DNA of 64,000 nucleotides from Perca fluviatilis (GCF_010015445.1 NC_053123.1:4204648-4268647), one strand, 5' to 3'. Counted from the stretch's first letter, positions 13,085 through 64,000 are shown. The notes: generated from the letters alone by a model not told the origin. Numbers and translations: made by a program.

Positions 13085-13616
13085 GGCCCAATCCCAAAGT
13101 CCGGACTCACGGACTTTGGTGCACGTTCTCGCGAAATTCGTCAGGGCTTAGGGTTGTCCCAATGTGGAATTTCAAAGGGCGTGAGGGTTTGAGTACACAC
13201 TTAACGAGCCCTTTCCGTGAGTCTGCATCAACGCAGACTTCACCAAAGGGAATTACCCACAGTTCAAAGCGTTGTGACGTTTACCGCGGAGACCGTAGGG
13301 AAATCCGGAAATTACGAAGGTGCACGACACACAACCCCGGAACGGACCAACCTGGTGACCAGCTTGTCAAACAAGAGTTTGGAATCAGGTAGCCATCTCC
13401 TGGGCCTTGGCCGTGTGGAAAGCAACAAACTTAAAATGAAAATTCCCAAACCGGCAAGTGTCAGCAACATCTTTGTTATTAAACGTCGCCAAGGTAACGT
13501 GATCTCGTGAAGTGCTGTCCCGATCCCATTTCTACCTATCTGAGCCCACACCTGAGATCAATTAAGTCTGTGAGTCCTTAGTCCTTAGTCCTGAGGGCTC
13601 ACTTTGGGATTGGGCC
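13085..13616. mobile_element. Nonautonomous inverted-repeat element (MITE-like)
   Basis: Terminal inverted repeats GGCCCAATCCCAAAGT (13085-13100) and its complement (13601-13616). AGT precedes and follows, so a 3-bp target duplication is possible but the superfamily is uncertain. The interior has overlapping open frames of up to 97 codons on both strands without recognisable motifs; I do not call them genes. Confidence 0.7.
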
Positions 13617-16600
13617 AGTGACCACAACCACCAATTAATGATGAAACCAGTCCCCACCTACCATGTAGTGCATAATGCACCTTAGAAATGTTTTTTTTTT
13701 AACAAAACCCCAACAATTTCAGGCACTCAAAAATAAAAAAATTTTGTAATTATAACTGCTAGGCTTACAGAATAACCTTGCGTGATGGTTTGGCTCTTTG
13801 TGCCTGTTTTTGGAGTCGGGGGCAGGGGGAGGGTGTTTTCCTGCTTTTATGGCTCCATTTACAGCCCTTATAAATGGGCCTTCTTCCTGCTTTGCAATGA
13901 TTACTGGGGAGGAGGGCCAAAACTCCAACGATAAACCAGGAAGAAATAATCAGCAAGTCCATTTCAAAGTAAACGCTTGTATCAAAAGGGCCTAATCTCA
14001 CAAAAAGGGGGAGAGGGGGGGCGTCAGGCTCCAAAACCACCTAATAATGACAATTTTGATAGAATTTGTGCTTGAGTCAAATTCTGTCCCCTGTTCTTGC
14101 CAATTGTTTGATTTCACATTTGTATTAGAGATCTCATAGTTTAAACCAGGAAAATATTGTATTGCTGAGCTCCTGGGACATAACCCATCCGTTATATCTG
14201 ACAGAAGCACCACAGGTTCAAATCCTGTGTGGCTTACTAATGCTTTCTTGGCTAATGTTAATAGGAGCAGTACATTTACAGTTCTGCTACCATATCCATA
14301 GCATCGGCGATTCAACCCCAACTGCAGCCCTAGTCTGAGCATTAAAAATTCTTAGCCACAGCTTTACCCAGCACAGCCAGGCAGAGCATCTGCAGCCGTG
14401 CTGTATACTGTCAGGGTTCTGCATTTTTAAAAGGAGAAATGAGCAATAAATGCATAATGTAAAATGTCACATGATGTCTCCTTTCTGTAGTATATGCAAC
14501 AATTGCAAGGGAATGCAAAACTTAATGTGAGGTAATGCAAAAGTTATTGTTGGTGAACACTAAAGTTATTATGAGGGAATGCAAAAGTAGTTCAGAAAAA
14601 AAACATCCCACCTTCATCCTTTTGGGGCTCCCACATATACGTGAGTACACAAGTTTTTTTTTTTTTTTTTGTTTGTTTGTTTTTGGCAACACTGCTGTTG
14701 TTAACTTATCATTGCTATTTTAAGAATGCAGTTGCATGCTTTTCTTGTTGTGTATCCATGTAAGCGCCATGGCTCTATGTATGGCAATGTCTGTCGGTCA
14801 GTTGGTCATCACAACCACATGACATTTTGTCGTGGTCCCCAGACAATGTATGCTGAAGACTTTGGTGAACTGATGTATCCTCTAGCATCACTATTAGGTT
14901 GACTTTTGTGATTTTGAGTAAAATGTCTCTGGAATTATTTAATGGACTGCCAGGATCCCTTAACTTTTCATCTAGTGCCATCATCAGGAAAATGATACAA
15001 CAAACTGGTTTCTTAATACTTTGCTTTAATGACTGAATACCTGGAAACTAATGACAAATCCAATGTTACGCAATGTTGCTTTAACTCCAATTCTGACTGT
15101 TGATGAAACATCCATGATCCATGATTGAGACATGTCACCTGTAGTCTTTCAAAAATAACTACTACTTTTATTTTCTAAAGTAACATATGTCATTTTGTTA
15201 TTTATTTTACATTGACAGTACACTCTGATATATTGCATGTGGCACATCCCATCAGTCTCAAGTTGCCTTAAATAGCCTTGCTGGGCATTCTGCAGGCCAG
15301 CACAGGGAGAGTGAAAATCCTACATACAAACCTGTTGATCATGTGCTGTTTGGGCTTTTTAGACACCCTAGCTTGTTTGCACTGGGTGCTGTCCAAGATA
15401 AAATGAAAGGAAGTTAATGCTAGCACACACTGGACGATAACTGCAGGAGCTGACTGTGCTGAAGCCAAACCTTTGTTGCAGTTTTTTTTTCATGGAATTC
15501 AAAGACTATTTGAAGTTCTTGTTGTTAAAGGGGGATGTCCACTCATCTGGCAATTTACGTCATGACCTGAAGTCTTAAAATGTCGTCATATTTAAGAAAT
15601 CTGTACAATTGCTGTCATATCCAAGTTTGATAGCCTATAGTAGCTTGTTTATGCAAGATCATGTGAGGGCATTTGTTGATTCAACACAGATTTTAAAACT
15701 TAATAATTCAATAAAATGATTAGGTGTTATTAAGAGTATTAACTTATTGCGCATTTATTCTGAACAGTTCAGCATGTATGACACATTCATGTAACTTATA
15801 AACTGCATGAGTTACACATTATATTTGCCCTCAAAAATTGAGAGGATTGTTTACATAGGTTTATAATTTATTGCAAATATTACACATAATAAATTAATGT
15901 AAATGCACCTCCGTAACACACTGAACTGACAAACAGTTTTGTTTACTCGCTTCTTTGTGCTTCACTACCTTTTTTTTTTAAAGCACTCGTGAAAGCATTG
16001 CTCTGTAGCACTACTAGTAGTCAAAATCTCTATGGGGCACCAAGTTAGGCATCAAGTTAGATGTATTGTGCCATACCGAAAAGACAAAACTGGGTTGATT
16101 TTATTTATTTATTTTTTATTTTTTTCCTCACACTGCCTATTAAAAATGCCAACGGTTACTTATGTAAACAGGATAGTGCCCTGAATACCAGCGCAGCCTT
16201 TATTGTGGCTGAATAAAAATAACTACTATACAGATTCACTCACAAGAATGTAATTAACTTACAAAAAATGTAAAGTGTAAAAAAGAACTCTGTGTGACTA
16301 ACCACTTCCAAAGACTGTGTTCATGTTGATATACTCCACAGAAAGATGGTAGGGCCTGGTGATTGAGCAAACAAGAAAACTGGACTGCTGGAAGGGTCAC
16401 ATGGCTCAAATCAACATTTTGTAGGGTAGTAGGAAATGGGAGCAAATCCTTTAAAATAAATTAACAGAGACATGCTTTCTAAATTCAGCCCATTTTGATT
16501 TCCATATTCAATTGGATTCTTTCAAATGTGCCCTAATCAGATTCTGGGAGAGCATTTCGGTCACAATCCTTTCTCGTTCCAACTTTTTCACATCACATTA

Positions 16601-18725
16601 GAGTAATTGTAATGACATAAAAACAATTGCAACTTTGTCTTCCAAGTCATAATGCCATGTGTAAATGTTTGACTTTATCTATGAAACCAGATTCCTCCGT
16701 GAGAAAGAACTTTGACCCACCCACTGTGCAAATAACAGTCTCATAACTATATTAAACCAACATTGCTTCGATTATTAACGGAGATAAAAAATGCATTCCT
16801 ATGCTGTGGCTGTAACATTACACATTAGAGGACCTCCCACTGTTTTTTGCTACAGGACATAAATGTCAGTATTATTAAAGAGGTGTCACTTGATAGTTGA
16901 TTGCACTGATGTCATGCCTCACTGTAACATAGGATCCATGACATGTGACTGGGGATTTAAGCCCAACTGGCCTCTGCATAACCTCATGATCACTGCACAC
17001 TTGAATACTGTCCAAGCTATCACATGCCCAAATTAATTGGGTAATTGCCTCCAAAACAAATTGATTGATAAGCCCTTTCTCAACATCAATGCAAACCAAT
17101 AGCAGTCATGTATTTCATACCAATATCAATGAAGCCAAGGGGGGCAAAGCACATAGCCAAACCCTTTGAAGTAAAGTCAAGGAAGGCGGAGAGGAGGCTT
17201 GTCTCCCTGCCTTTCTTCATCCTGGTTAACTAGACATGTGATTAGCATTGCTGTCTGCTACTTAGTTTGCCCTGCAGTCAGCCTGGTCTGCCTTCAGAAG
17301 ATATACTGCCTGCATACTACTCTGTCACCCCCTAAGGTACGTTATATTTACATGCAGTGATCTCCTTTGTGATGTTAAGAGAAAGAAAAATGATGTCAAT
17401 GCCTACACATGTTGGTATGTTAGAGGTTAATTTTAATCCTGTTGTTGCTTCTTTCTTGAGATTTGTGCTACTTAAACTGTCGGTGTGTGACAGTGGGCTC
17501 ATTACATATTGGGCCAGAACCATGTTCGAAAGTATTCCAACTTATTAGAAACAGAATTCATGTATTTAGTCAAACACCAACTGTGACAACTTTCTTAAAT
17601 CTACTAAAATGGTAGCCAAGGTTGCCACATTTAAAACTCCATATAAGAGCATGTGGTGGTTTGGATGGGAACAATTTTTTATTTATTTTTTTAAAAGCTT
17701 TATCTTTACTGTTTATAGTTGGTTAAAATTATTCCAGGTTTATGTCTCCTCACACCTGTTATCAACCAGAACCTTCCTTTTGCAAACAAGGAGTTCTTCA
17801 TTCTGCACCTGTTGAGTTGTGTGCATCAACAGGTCATTTAACACAGGAAATCCTTTGTAGAGAATGCTATGCAATTAAGATTTCATTAGCTAAGGTGTAA
17901 ATCCTTAATACTCCATACGGAATATTCATTAAAATGAAATGATACAATTGTAAAGTGCATGTTTTCGTAATGTCCCCATAATACGTAAGATATGAGTAAG
18001 ATACCGAGCTACTCACACCCTCTAAGCAAATACAAATAAAGCTATTGTATACTGCTTGGGTTTTCAAGGGTACATATTTGAATGTGGGAAAGTTGTAAGC
18101 ACTATTTTATATAGTTGTAGGATTACAATGTTTTACTCAGATTGTTCCCTTTAGAAGTGATCTGTTTCTTATGTTTGCATGCTTGTTTTTACCATTACTG
18201 CCCAATCGCATGAGCATAAATGAGATTAGGCTACCCAGACGTTTGAGACTTTTTAACATGGCCTCTGGTAAACAAGACAATTATGGGATGTTCCTGAGCA
18301 TTCCTTTACTGATTATGTGAGAGGGCTTAAGTGCAATTTGGTGGTATTAGTTGTGTGTGAGGAGACACTGTATGTGTGTACATGTGTGCACCGCTCTTTC
18401 AGCTTGAGTGGAGTCCCATCATCCTCTGAAACCGAGGCATTATGAAGCTGGACCATGTGAAATAATTTGGCCAGGCTCTGTTTAACAGAGACTTGATTAA
18501 ATCTCTCAGCAATGTGATGGGTGAACTGTGCCAAACCTTCCCAGATCACAGGACAGATGCATGTGGCACAGAGGTTTTAAGCACCTAATCTAAACCAGTG
18601 CTTCAAATAACTGACCCGTGATCAGTATTATTATTCTGGGCCGATTTGTTTGGAGAAAACAACAGCGTAAAAGTAAAAGCAGTTTTCTCAAAAATGTAAG
18701 GTTTAGGCATTGGCTCATGACTAGT
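13617..18725. other. Noncoding sequence upstream of melanophilin, no gene recognised
   Basis: AT-rich, with scattered short homopolymers. A tRNA-like B-box string (GGTTCAAATCC, about 14216-14226) has no convincing tRNA fold around it. Any upstream noncoding exon of melanophilin could lie here but no signal singles one out. Confidence 0.5.
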
Positions 18726-18945
18726 CTTGCAATGCCAGACCTTCCTCCACAGCGCTGCGTAGGAGGGTCTGGCTAGTCCACACAGCATTCCGGGATGGGA
18801 GTAAAACGTGCTCTGGTTCATTGGCATTTCTTTAAACCAATCACAATTTGTCTTGGGCAGTGCTAAGCTCTGGACGCAATGATGGTGCCTCTGAAAAATA
18901 GCCCCAGGAAGGAAGTTGTTTTGGTGGAACATGTGTACATTCAAG
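18726..18945 (+). repeat. Interspersed element family X, copy 1 (partial)
   Basis: Shares long blocks with 40201-40652 (inverted) and 57618-57850: GCCAGACCTTC, CCACACAGCATTC, GGGATGGGAG, TTGGCATTTCTTTAAACCAA and TTTTGGTGGAAC. Contains the internal hairpin AGACCTTCCTCC/GGAGGGTCT. Confidence 0.75.
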
Positions 18946-19701
18946 GTAAAGGTACACTGTATACGTAAATACTCTGTCCCCACCAAATAACGACCACATG
19001 GGCCCTTTATTTAAATGCTTGATATTACTTATATTTCAGTTGTTTTGCTGACGAGCAACTACCTGCAATTTACTTTTTTGACAAAGACCATGGATTTTGT
19101 CCCCCATCTCTCACAGTGGATTCGCATTAGGAAAGGATCGCTTTCAATTGACATACTATTGTTATACAAAAAAATCTGAATCTATCCTAATTTGACAGTG
19201 TTATTTTTGCAACAAAATGGGATAAGCAAAGGGTGAAAACGGGGCCTTCCTGACTGTTAGCATTTGATTAGGTGTTGGCATATTGTCTTTCTGCAATGTT
19301 GAAGAGTTCAAAGGGCAGTGAAACATATTGGCTCAGAAAGCTGTGTATGAAATTCAAGACCACACTGACGAGTTCAGGGACATTCACATGCAAACGTACA
19401 GAAAATCTATTTCCAACCTTTGGTCACACAGCCTTGTACCGTGAACATGACATGACTTTTCCTGACCAACTGATTAACACTCATGGCAAGTTGTGAATTT
19501 CAGCACCTAATGCTGCGTAGAATGGTTGGCAGTGCAACACTGATCGATTATTTGAGGGGGGAGTAATGCAAATGACCTCTTTTAAGTTTGTAGTGTTTTC
19601 ACAGCAGTTCATCTCAAATATAAGCATTCATGTGAAATCTATTAATGCTGACTAATAGCTTGCAAACAACTTACTGTATTTTTATTATTATCCAAATGTA
19701 G

Positions 19702-19749
19702 CACAGCAAGAGACAGCCTGCCAGCTCACGGGCGTCAAACAATAAAATC
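19702..19749 (+). promoter_or_regulatory. mlph: Partial 5' UTR of melanophilin in exon 1
   Basis: Between the likely acceptor (AG ending 19701, alternatively 19706) and the ATG at 19750 there are about 45 bases of probable 5' UTR. The acceptor implies at least one upstream noncoding exon and a promoter further 5', not identified with confidence. Confidence 0.5.
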
Positions 19750-57518
<37,769 letters not shown>

Positions 57519-57617
57519 GTACACCTATCTGTGGCAGAATTCTGTGTTTCCCCTATAGGTTGACTTCTTTACCCTGGCAGGTTGGGTCGGCTGGGAGGGT
57601 TACTGTTAGTCCCGTTA

Positions 57618-57850
57618 TAGACTCGCATTGCCAGACCTTCTGGCTACTCCACACAGCATTCTGGGATGGGAGAAAAACGTGCTCTGGTTTATTGGCATTT
57701 CTTTAAACCAATCACAACCGTCTTAGGTGAAGCTAAGCGCCGGACGGAGCAACTGTGCCTCTGCAAAATAGTCTCGGGAAGGAACTTGTTTTGGTGGAAC
57801 GTGTACGTTCAAATGTTGTTTTAGTCATGCAACAGAAAACTCAGATTGGA
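57618..57850 (+). repeat. Interspersed element family X, copy 3 (truncated)
   Basis: Begins TAGACTCGCATTGCCAGACC, the full-length terminus, about 100 bases after exon 10, and breaks off after CAGAAAACTCAGATTGGACA. Very similar to the reverse complement of 40201-40652. Confidence 0.75.
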
Positions 57851-58528
57851 CATATATATATAAACTTTTATTTCAGACCCAGAGGGGAATCCATATCACA
57901 ATAAGAAAAGAAAAAAACACACAGGGTAAAACATAAGACTACAAAGATACAAGGCCTTCCACAATGTTCAATGTCTACAGACATGTTGGCCAATGGTTCC
58001 ACAGTCTGGAAGAAAATCTGACAGTACTGCGTACAGGCTTAGCCAAAACAGCGATGAAGTCATTTTCTGACTCAGACCCCCTACACATAAATCTATACAT
58101 CAGGTTAGGTAAAACAGCAGAGCAGGTAGGTAGCCCGACACTGGCAAACATATGGCTCGCACTGGAGCTTCATGGAGCTCTGAGCAGCAGCCCCATGCTG
58201 TCATTAGAAGCCACTAGGAGCTCTCTAATGCTGCCTTGCTTGTAATGACACCACAGGTAGGCAGCATACAAAGGTGTACAATACGCTCTAAAGAGTGAGA
58301 TCTTCACAGGTACGGAGCACATGCTGAACTTAGGATAGTCCGTCGCTGCAGTTCATGGCGTGGCGCCATTGTAGAATGAATATAGAGGAAACATGTATAT
58401 GTATATCTGGCGTTATTTTTGGCATTAAAAAAACTTCTGGGGGGTTCCCAGGCCTGTACAATTATAAGAGAAACACCATTGATTAAATGAGCAGAAAATC
58501 AGCAGAGGGAAAAACAAATGATTCACAC

Positions 58529-58917
58529 TGTTAAGACCCCTCCCTTTTCTGCCTGCGGTTGGCTTCTCTGGCTTTCCTGGCTGAGCTGGCAGTATGGGAG
58601 GGGTCGTTAGTTAATTGGTGGACACCTGGGTAGGCCTCGACCAAGACTGTTTGTACAAGCCCTGTCTCGTTGTTCTGTCTCTGTCTTCTCCCTGTCCTAG
58701 GCTCCACATCTTTTGGTTTGGGTTGGTTTGATTTCTTTCGTTACAAATGTCATTTATCAACACATCTTTCACTCACTCAAACACACACACACCGCACACA
58801 CTACTGATAACATTGATTCCAAACCTGTTTTGATTCTTTTGTTAATAGTAATTTGTTTACTTTACAATAAACATTTTATTGGCATGTTAACCCGTTTGGT
58901 CTCCCCTCTTTGTCACA
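58529..58917 (+). mobile_element. Possible solo LTR
   Basis: Starts TGTTAAGACCCCTCCCTTTT and ends TTTGTCACA, with an AATAAA signal at 58866, giving TG...CA ends. No matching target-site duplication is visible and no TATA box was seen, so this is tentative. Confidence 0.3.
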
Positions 58918-59830
58918 TGCATTAGCCGGTTTGTGACAAGAATCTGATGCCAGAAAGTTCATCAGAAACATGACATTCTGTACTGCACATCTGGTTGTAG
59001 CACACTCCGTACTTGAAGCAAACAATCTGGCTCATGAAATTCCATACTATCAATCCACTTGGAGCACATACTGTAGTCATAAATCAAGTCACTCAGCCTT
59101 AGCATTTATTGTTCCTTTGCAACCATTGCTCCCAGATTTTCTGAAACACCGAATTGACTAGAAAAATAACTCCTTCTTGTCTGAACTGTTTTCACTGGCA
59201 CTTCTTTCCCTTATAGATAACAAAGCTGTTGCTGTTTTTTACATCGCTTTACTATAGGCCTGTTCAAACTGCTCTTTCTTAAGGATTTAAAGTATCACAT
59301 AACACTAGCTTTTACAAGCAGGAACACACTCCTCTGAAGTTATAACCTGATTAGGCCCAAACTTTTGAAGTTGGGTTTTCTTTCCCTGTCTTATTTCCAG
59401 AATGACTGAAGGGGTCAAAGGTCAACAGCCCTTCTGTTCTGCTTATTGTCAAACCAAATAGCTTCTTCTGCTTCTTAACTAAAGTAAAATGTGAATGACA
59501 ACTACACACTACAGGATATGCTGTTTATGGAAGAGTGACTCTTGCTATTCAGAAAACAAAATACTAAAACATCCATTGTGTTAATTGCAGTTGTGCTGCT
59601 GCTGTGTTGATATAGTTTATATTATGATACAGCTGATTTGGACTATTCATCCTTTCGGAAAAGGTTGCTTTGGACTTTTCATCCAACAAGTCCTCCAACC
59701 TAATTAACAAATTAGGTTATATGTCACCTCTTTGCAAAACGAGTCAGGAGTGCATTTTCTGATTTGACAACTCCAAAGAACCAATGCTAAACAAACATTT
59801 TCCCAAAACACATTATAAAAAAAAAAAAGA

Positions 59831-59833
<3 letters not shown>

Positions 59834-59884
<51 letters not shown>

Positions 59885-60100
59885 GCTCTCTCTTTCTCAT
59901 ATGTGTAATGTGTGTGTATGTTGTGTGTATGTGTGTGTAATGTGTGTGTATGTGTGTGTGTGTGTGTATGTGTGTGTGTAATGTGTCAATGTGTGTGTGT
60001 GTGTAATATTAATGTGTGTGTGTGTAATAATAAGTTAGTTGTGCCTCTGTATGTATGTGTAATATGTGTGTGTGTGAGTAATGTATGTGTGTGTGTGGGT
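59834..60100. repeat. (AT)n followed by TGTGTA/TGTGTG low-complexity tract
   Basis: Pure AT at 59834-59881, then about 190 bases of irregular TG-rich repeats. Confidence 0.9.
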
Positions 60101-60926
60101 TTCAGGATTAGGTGTCGACATGGATGAATCCATTCCATATTGACGTTTGACCCGGAGCCGTTCTAGCCACTATTCGACTGTAAAATGAAGGAGGAGACGA
60201 GGAATGTGCTGCCTGGATCATTGATTGGAACATTTGCTTCGCATTGCACTTCTTCCTGCCAACCCTGGCTACCACCGAAATCTGGTGCCACTGATATGTC
60301 TGCTCTTCTCTCTGATGCTCCTGAAACCCGGACGGTACGGCGGCACGAGCACGACTGGTTAACACTATGCTCGGCAGCTGGCGACTGGCTACGCGTAGTA
60401 GCTGGATTAAACTGTTAAAATGCTGACAGCTAACGCTAAACGGTGTAAGTTTGACTGTTTTACTGTAGAGGATTCAACACCGGTATGTAACAATCTGCTA
60501 GCCTGACAAGCCAGCTGCCACTGGGGTGCGTCTAGATTTCTGACTGTACCGATGCGCGTGGAAAAACGGCACAGACGGTGCGTTCAATGAAACAGGTAAA
60601 CTACATCCTCGTGGTGCATTTTTAAATTGTTGCGCCCGTATTCTTTTCCCATCTGGTGAAGTTTGTTTTGTCGTTCAGCAGCAATTTACTAGTGACATAA
60701 GTTATTGATGTGTTGCGGTGTATCGATCATTTAAGTTTTGACCTGGCCCTTAGCAATAAAACAAGCCCTTCTTTAATGTCGCAAACTGTTGTTTAGTACC
60801 ATTCTTTTTTTCTTGCCTTTTTTACTTTCTTAAAAGTATCGGTTCAGGCAGAACTGGTATGTATGCGATTAATTTCAGATGAATTAATCCAGGTATGTAA
60901 TTAATTCGGTCGTGCATGATAGATTC

Positions 60927-60968
<42 letters not shown>

Positions 60969-61000
60969 ATGTATGTATGTATATCATATAATATGCTGCA

Positions 61001-61500
61001 NNNNNNNNNNNNNNNNNNNNNNNNNNNNNNNNNNNNNNNNNNNNNNNNNNNNNNNNNNNNNNNNNNNNNNNNNNNNNNNNNNNNNNNNNNNNNNNNNNNN
61101 NNNNNNNNNNNNNNNNNNNNNNNNNNNNNNNNNNNNNNNNNNNNNNNNNNNNNNNNNNNNNNNNNNNNNNNNNNNNNNNNNNNNNNNNNNNNNNNNNNNN
61201 NNNNNNNNNNNNNNNNNNNNNNNNNNNNNNNNNNNNNNNNNNNNNNNNNNNNNNNNNNNNNNNNNNNNNNNNNNNNNNNNNNNNNNNNNNNNNNNNNNNN
61301 NNNNNNNNNNNNNNNNNNNNNNNNNNNNNNNNNNNNNNNNNNNNNNNNNNNNNNNNNNNNNNNNNNNNNNNNNNNNNNNNNNNNNNNNNNNNNNNNNNNN
61401 NNNNNNNNNNNNNNNNNNNNNNNNNNNNNNNNNNNNNNNNNNNNNNNNNNNNNNNNNNNNNNNNNNNNNNNNNNNNNNNNNNNNNNNNNNNNNNNNNNNN
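61001..61500. other. Assembly gap, exactly 500 N
   Basis: The round length indicates a placeholder gap of unknown true size. It follows an AT microsatellite (about 60932-60965). Confidence 0.99.
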
Positions 61501-64000
61501 CTACACTAATCAGTTATCTGTTTTTTCCAACAATGGCTCAAGCGGTATGTGTAAAAGAGTGAAAGAGGTTGCTCAGGGCTGACAAACCCATGTCAGTAAT
61601 ATAATATATAATAATAATAATATATGTAATAATAATAATAATAAGTAATAATATGTCAGTGTTATGTTCACGCCCGATAGGGGACAAACGGGTCTGTTCC
61701 CAGACCCCACAGTAGGGGGCCAGAACTGGGGGACCCAAACTGGGCCCTCTCATTAAGTATATGGAATAATTGAAAAACATTTTTTAAATAGGCCTATTAT
61801 GTGGAAAAAATATGTAATATTTGAGAGTTACATAAAAGCTCTTTATTTGTTTTCTTCCTAATTGTTGCCTTGAAATAATAGTGGTGCCCGAACCCCCACC
61901 CAACACAAAAATGGTTTAACCACTTATCAAAAGGTTGATGTGTGTTATTCAGTAGATATGAAGTTCGAGTATGCTCAAAATGTCGGTCGTACAAGTCCGG
62001 TGCTCAGAAAGAGGAAAGGAAAAGAAGAAAAAAAGAGCCTTAGAGATTTTTTCTAAACAAAATATTTTTAAAAAGGTGGTGACAGGTGAAGCTGGAACTG
62101 TCCCAAGCGTAGAGCAAAAGGTGAAGCAGCCATCAACGTTTCACGAGCCATGTTAGCGTAAGCTCACAAGACCCCCCTCATGTTAACTCTACATTAGCTT
62201 AACAAAAGCCTCACAACAGTTCTCTTTTACAGAAGAGTTGAGGTTGGTAGCTCCGTCAGAGGATGGGGCAGAGAGAGGGATCCAGCTCTGTCGGGTGACA
62301 GAGGAGTGTGCGGGAGGCCCGCTTGGGGAAGGGACGGGATCAGGCTACGGTGAGAGCGAGAGAGGAGAGAGAGAGAGCGGGAGGGCCCCTCTGTCGAGAA
62401 GTTGAGCAGGATGGATCAGAGACTTCACGTAATTTCGAGAGTGACAGATGTAGGAGAGGAGGGAAGATCAGATAAGAGGGGAAGATCAGAGGAGAGGAAG
62501 AGCTGGGAGGAAGAGGCTAGGAGAGGGGCAGGAGAGGAGAGAGGGGACCAGGAGGGAAGAGCAGAGGTGTCAGGAGATGAGCAGGAGAGGGGAAGGAAAA
62601 GGAGCAGGGGAGGAAGAGCAGGGGGGAGGAAAAGAGGAGAGATCTGGAGCCTTGCAGGGGCCCCATCTAAGCTATCGTCCCGGCCCCAGGCAGGACTATC
62701 AGCTGGCCTGGTTATGTTTGCGCTATACCGCCCCAAGTGGCCAAAAAGAGATATATAAAAAATGCAGCTTTAAGTGGCAACTCTCTCAATGTAGTTTAAA
62801 CAGTTCAAACGTGTTGAGAGGTGCATGTGAAGAAAGGATCTTCTAGTCTGCTGGTAGAGATGAGAGATTTACCTGTAGAGTTTATTTATTTGACTCTATC
62901 CCTTTTTTTTGAAAATTCTGCAATTTTCCCTCTTAATAAAAATTAGTTGAGGGTTTTTAGAGGGCCGTTACAAAGTCAACACATCGGTACCCTTTTACGC
63001 GTCAACGGCTACCACATCACTTACGCTTGACGCCATTATGCGTCGATGCACTTGAAGCCAATATGTGTTTTGTTGCTGCCACTTGCCGATGCGCGCTGTA
63101 TATGCGTTGTCGGTGGGGGCGACACTGCACGTATTAATACATTACCCAAAAGAGATAATGAATCCAGCATGAAGCTGAGCAAATTCATCAAACATGTATT
63201 GCATTTCACGCATGCGCCATTGACCTTGTGTCTACTTGCGTCCGCTGTTTTGAACTATGAAGGGGAGGCGCATAAGCGGCTCGCGTTGCTTGATTTGAGT
63301 TGCTCGCGTTGATTCTGTAGACGACCCTTATGCAGCTCATTGTTCCAGAAGCACATTCTGATAATAGAAGGGACGCAGTTGCTCCTAGTCATCCTCCACT
63401 CATCAACAGCCATGTCTCATTTGGGTTTGGTGTCTGTTTCCTGGAGAAATTGTAAATTAATCCCACCAGTTTCTCAGAGAATGATCACCCTATCAACAAA
63501 CCGTAACCAACTGAATTTAAAGCCCATCTGGTAATGAGTGGCTATCCTGCGGTGGGAGTGGGAGCAATACTAGATAGACTCTGTTGTGTATGCCTGCTTA
63601 TCAATCTGCTATAGCCATGTTCCACTGGTTTTAACGTCTGCACGTAACTACTCTGTGTTAATGTCCGTAACAGGAGTCTCACCACACACACACACACACA
63701 CACCCCACACACACACCCACACACACACACACACACACAACAATACATCCATCCTACTGATCCATCTATTACGTCTTCTAGACCTGCTTAGTTCCCTGTT
63801 TCAGGTGTGCCGTGGCAAGGTGGGGAGTTGATATGGCGTTATTACAGAATGCAACAGGGAGTCAACGTTTATCAGTCGGTCACATAAAAGGATTATTGAC
63901 CGTTAGCATTGGAACCGCCCACTCAGTAGCTGTAGCTACGACTGTTCTCAAACTGCACATATGCAGTTTACAGCGATTGACAGTGGCACATTTACCAATT
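61501..64000. repeat. Second, indel-rich copy of 53623-56198
   Basis: From the first base after the gap (CTACACTAATCAG) to the window end, the text follows 53623-56198 in the same order and orientation: AAT array, hAT-like remnant, purine-rich tract, CA array, ending TGGCACATTTACCAATT. It differs by many 1-3 base insertions and deletions and by one poorly matching stretch (about 63346-63415). Confidence 0.95.

Larger units (their letters stand above)
57519..64000 (+). other. mlph: Melanophilin intron 10 (runs off the window)
   Basis: Contains family X copy 3 (57618-57850), a possible solo LTR (58529-58917), AT and TGTGTA repeats (59834-60100), probable repeat text at about 60105-60480, an N gap and the duplicated block. 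No further melanophilin exon is recognisable. Confidence 0.7.

Noticed and set aside
13217..13551. Overlapping 97- and 79-codon frames inside the 13.1 kb MITE
   Set aside because: Lie wholly within an inverted-repeat element and resemble no transposase.
14160..14235. Possible tRNA with GGTTCAAATCC
   Set aside because: No convincing cloverleaf or A box at the right spacing.
60912..61562. Long open frame across the N gap
   Set aside because: Most of it is undetermined bases read as X; the ends are microsatellite and repeat sequence.

Overview
The window looks like teleost fish genomic DNA. It has vertebrate-style intron-rich gene structure, long CA/GT microsatellites, a fish-type tRNA-derived SINE, L2-clade LINE 3' ends, Tc1-like and hAT-like DNA transposon remains and many short inverted-repeat elements. 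No prokaryotic feature is present.

One protein-coding gene can be read with confidence: melanophilin (mlph; paralog mlpha or mlphb not resolved), on the + strand. Ten coding exons lie between 19750 and 57518. Their splice phases agree from exon to exon and join into 474 residues. The order is a Rab27-binding Slp-homology domain with an eight-cysteine zinc finger (exons 1-3), short acidic linkers (exons 4-5), a basic/DPFDFE myosin Va tail-binding segment (exon 6), a Ser/acidic linker (exons 7-8) and two helical segments matching the exon-F/coiled-coil region (exons 9-10). The C-terminal actin-binding part is not in the window, so the gene runs off the right edge. In pigment cells melanophilin links Rab27a on melanosomes to myosin Va.

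Layout: 1-19.7 kb holds no recognisable gene, only repeats (hAT-like element 1302-2999, SINE at 7.6 kb, hairpin repeat at 9.9-10.6 kb, MITE at 13.1 kb) and one weak TATA-type promoter candidate at 8.7 kb. From 19.7 to 57.5 kb are the melanophilin exons, separated by introns of about 1 to 13.7 kb loaded with mobile elements and satellites. From 57.5 to 64 kb is the next intron, with a 500-N gap at 61001-61500. The 2.5 kb after the gap is a noisy second copy of 53623-56198, which looks like an assembly duplication.

I did not find an undescribed multi-gene system. The points most worth a second look are the suspected false duplication, a phase-compatible candidate exon at 38096-38412, a 58-bp tandem array that repeats a near-consensus 5' splice site about seven times inside an intron, complementary GT and CA arrays in intron 1, and several short elements whose target-site duplications can be read directly.
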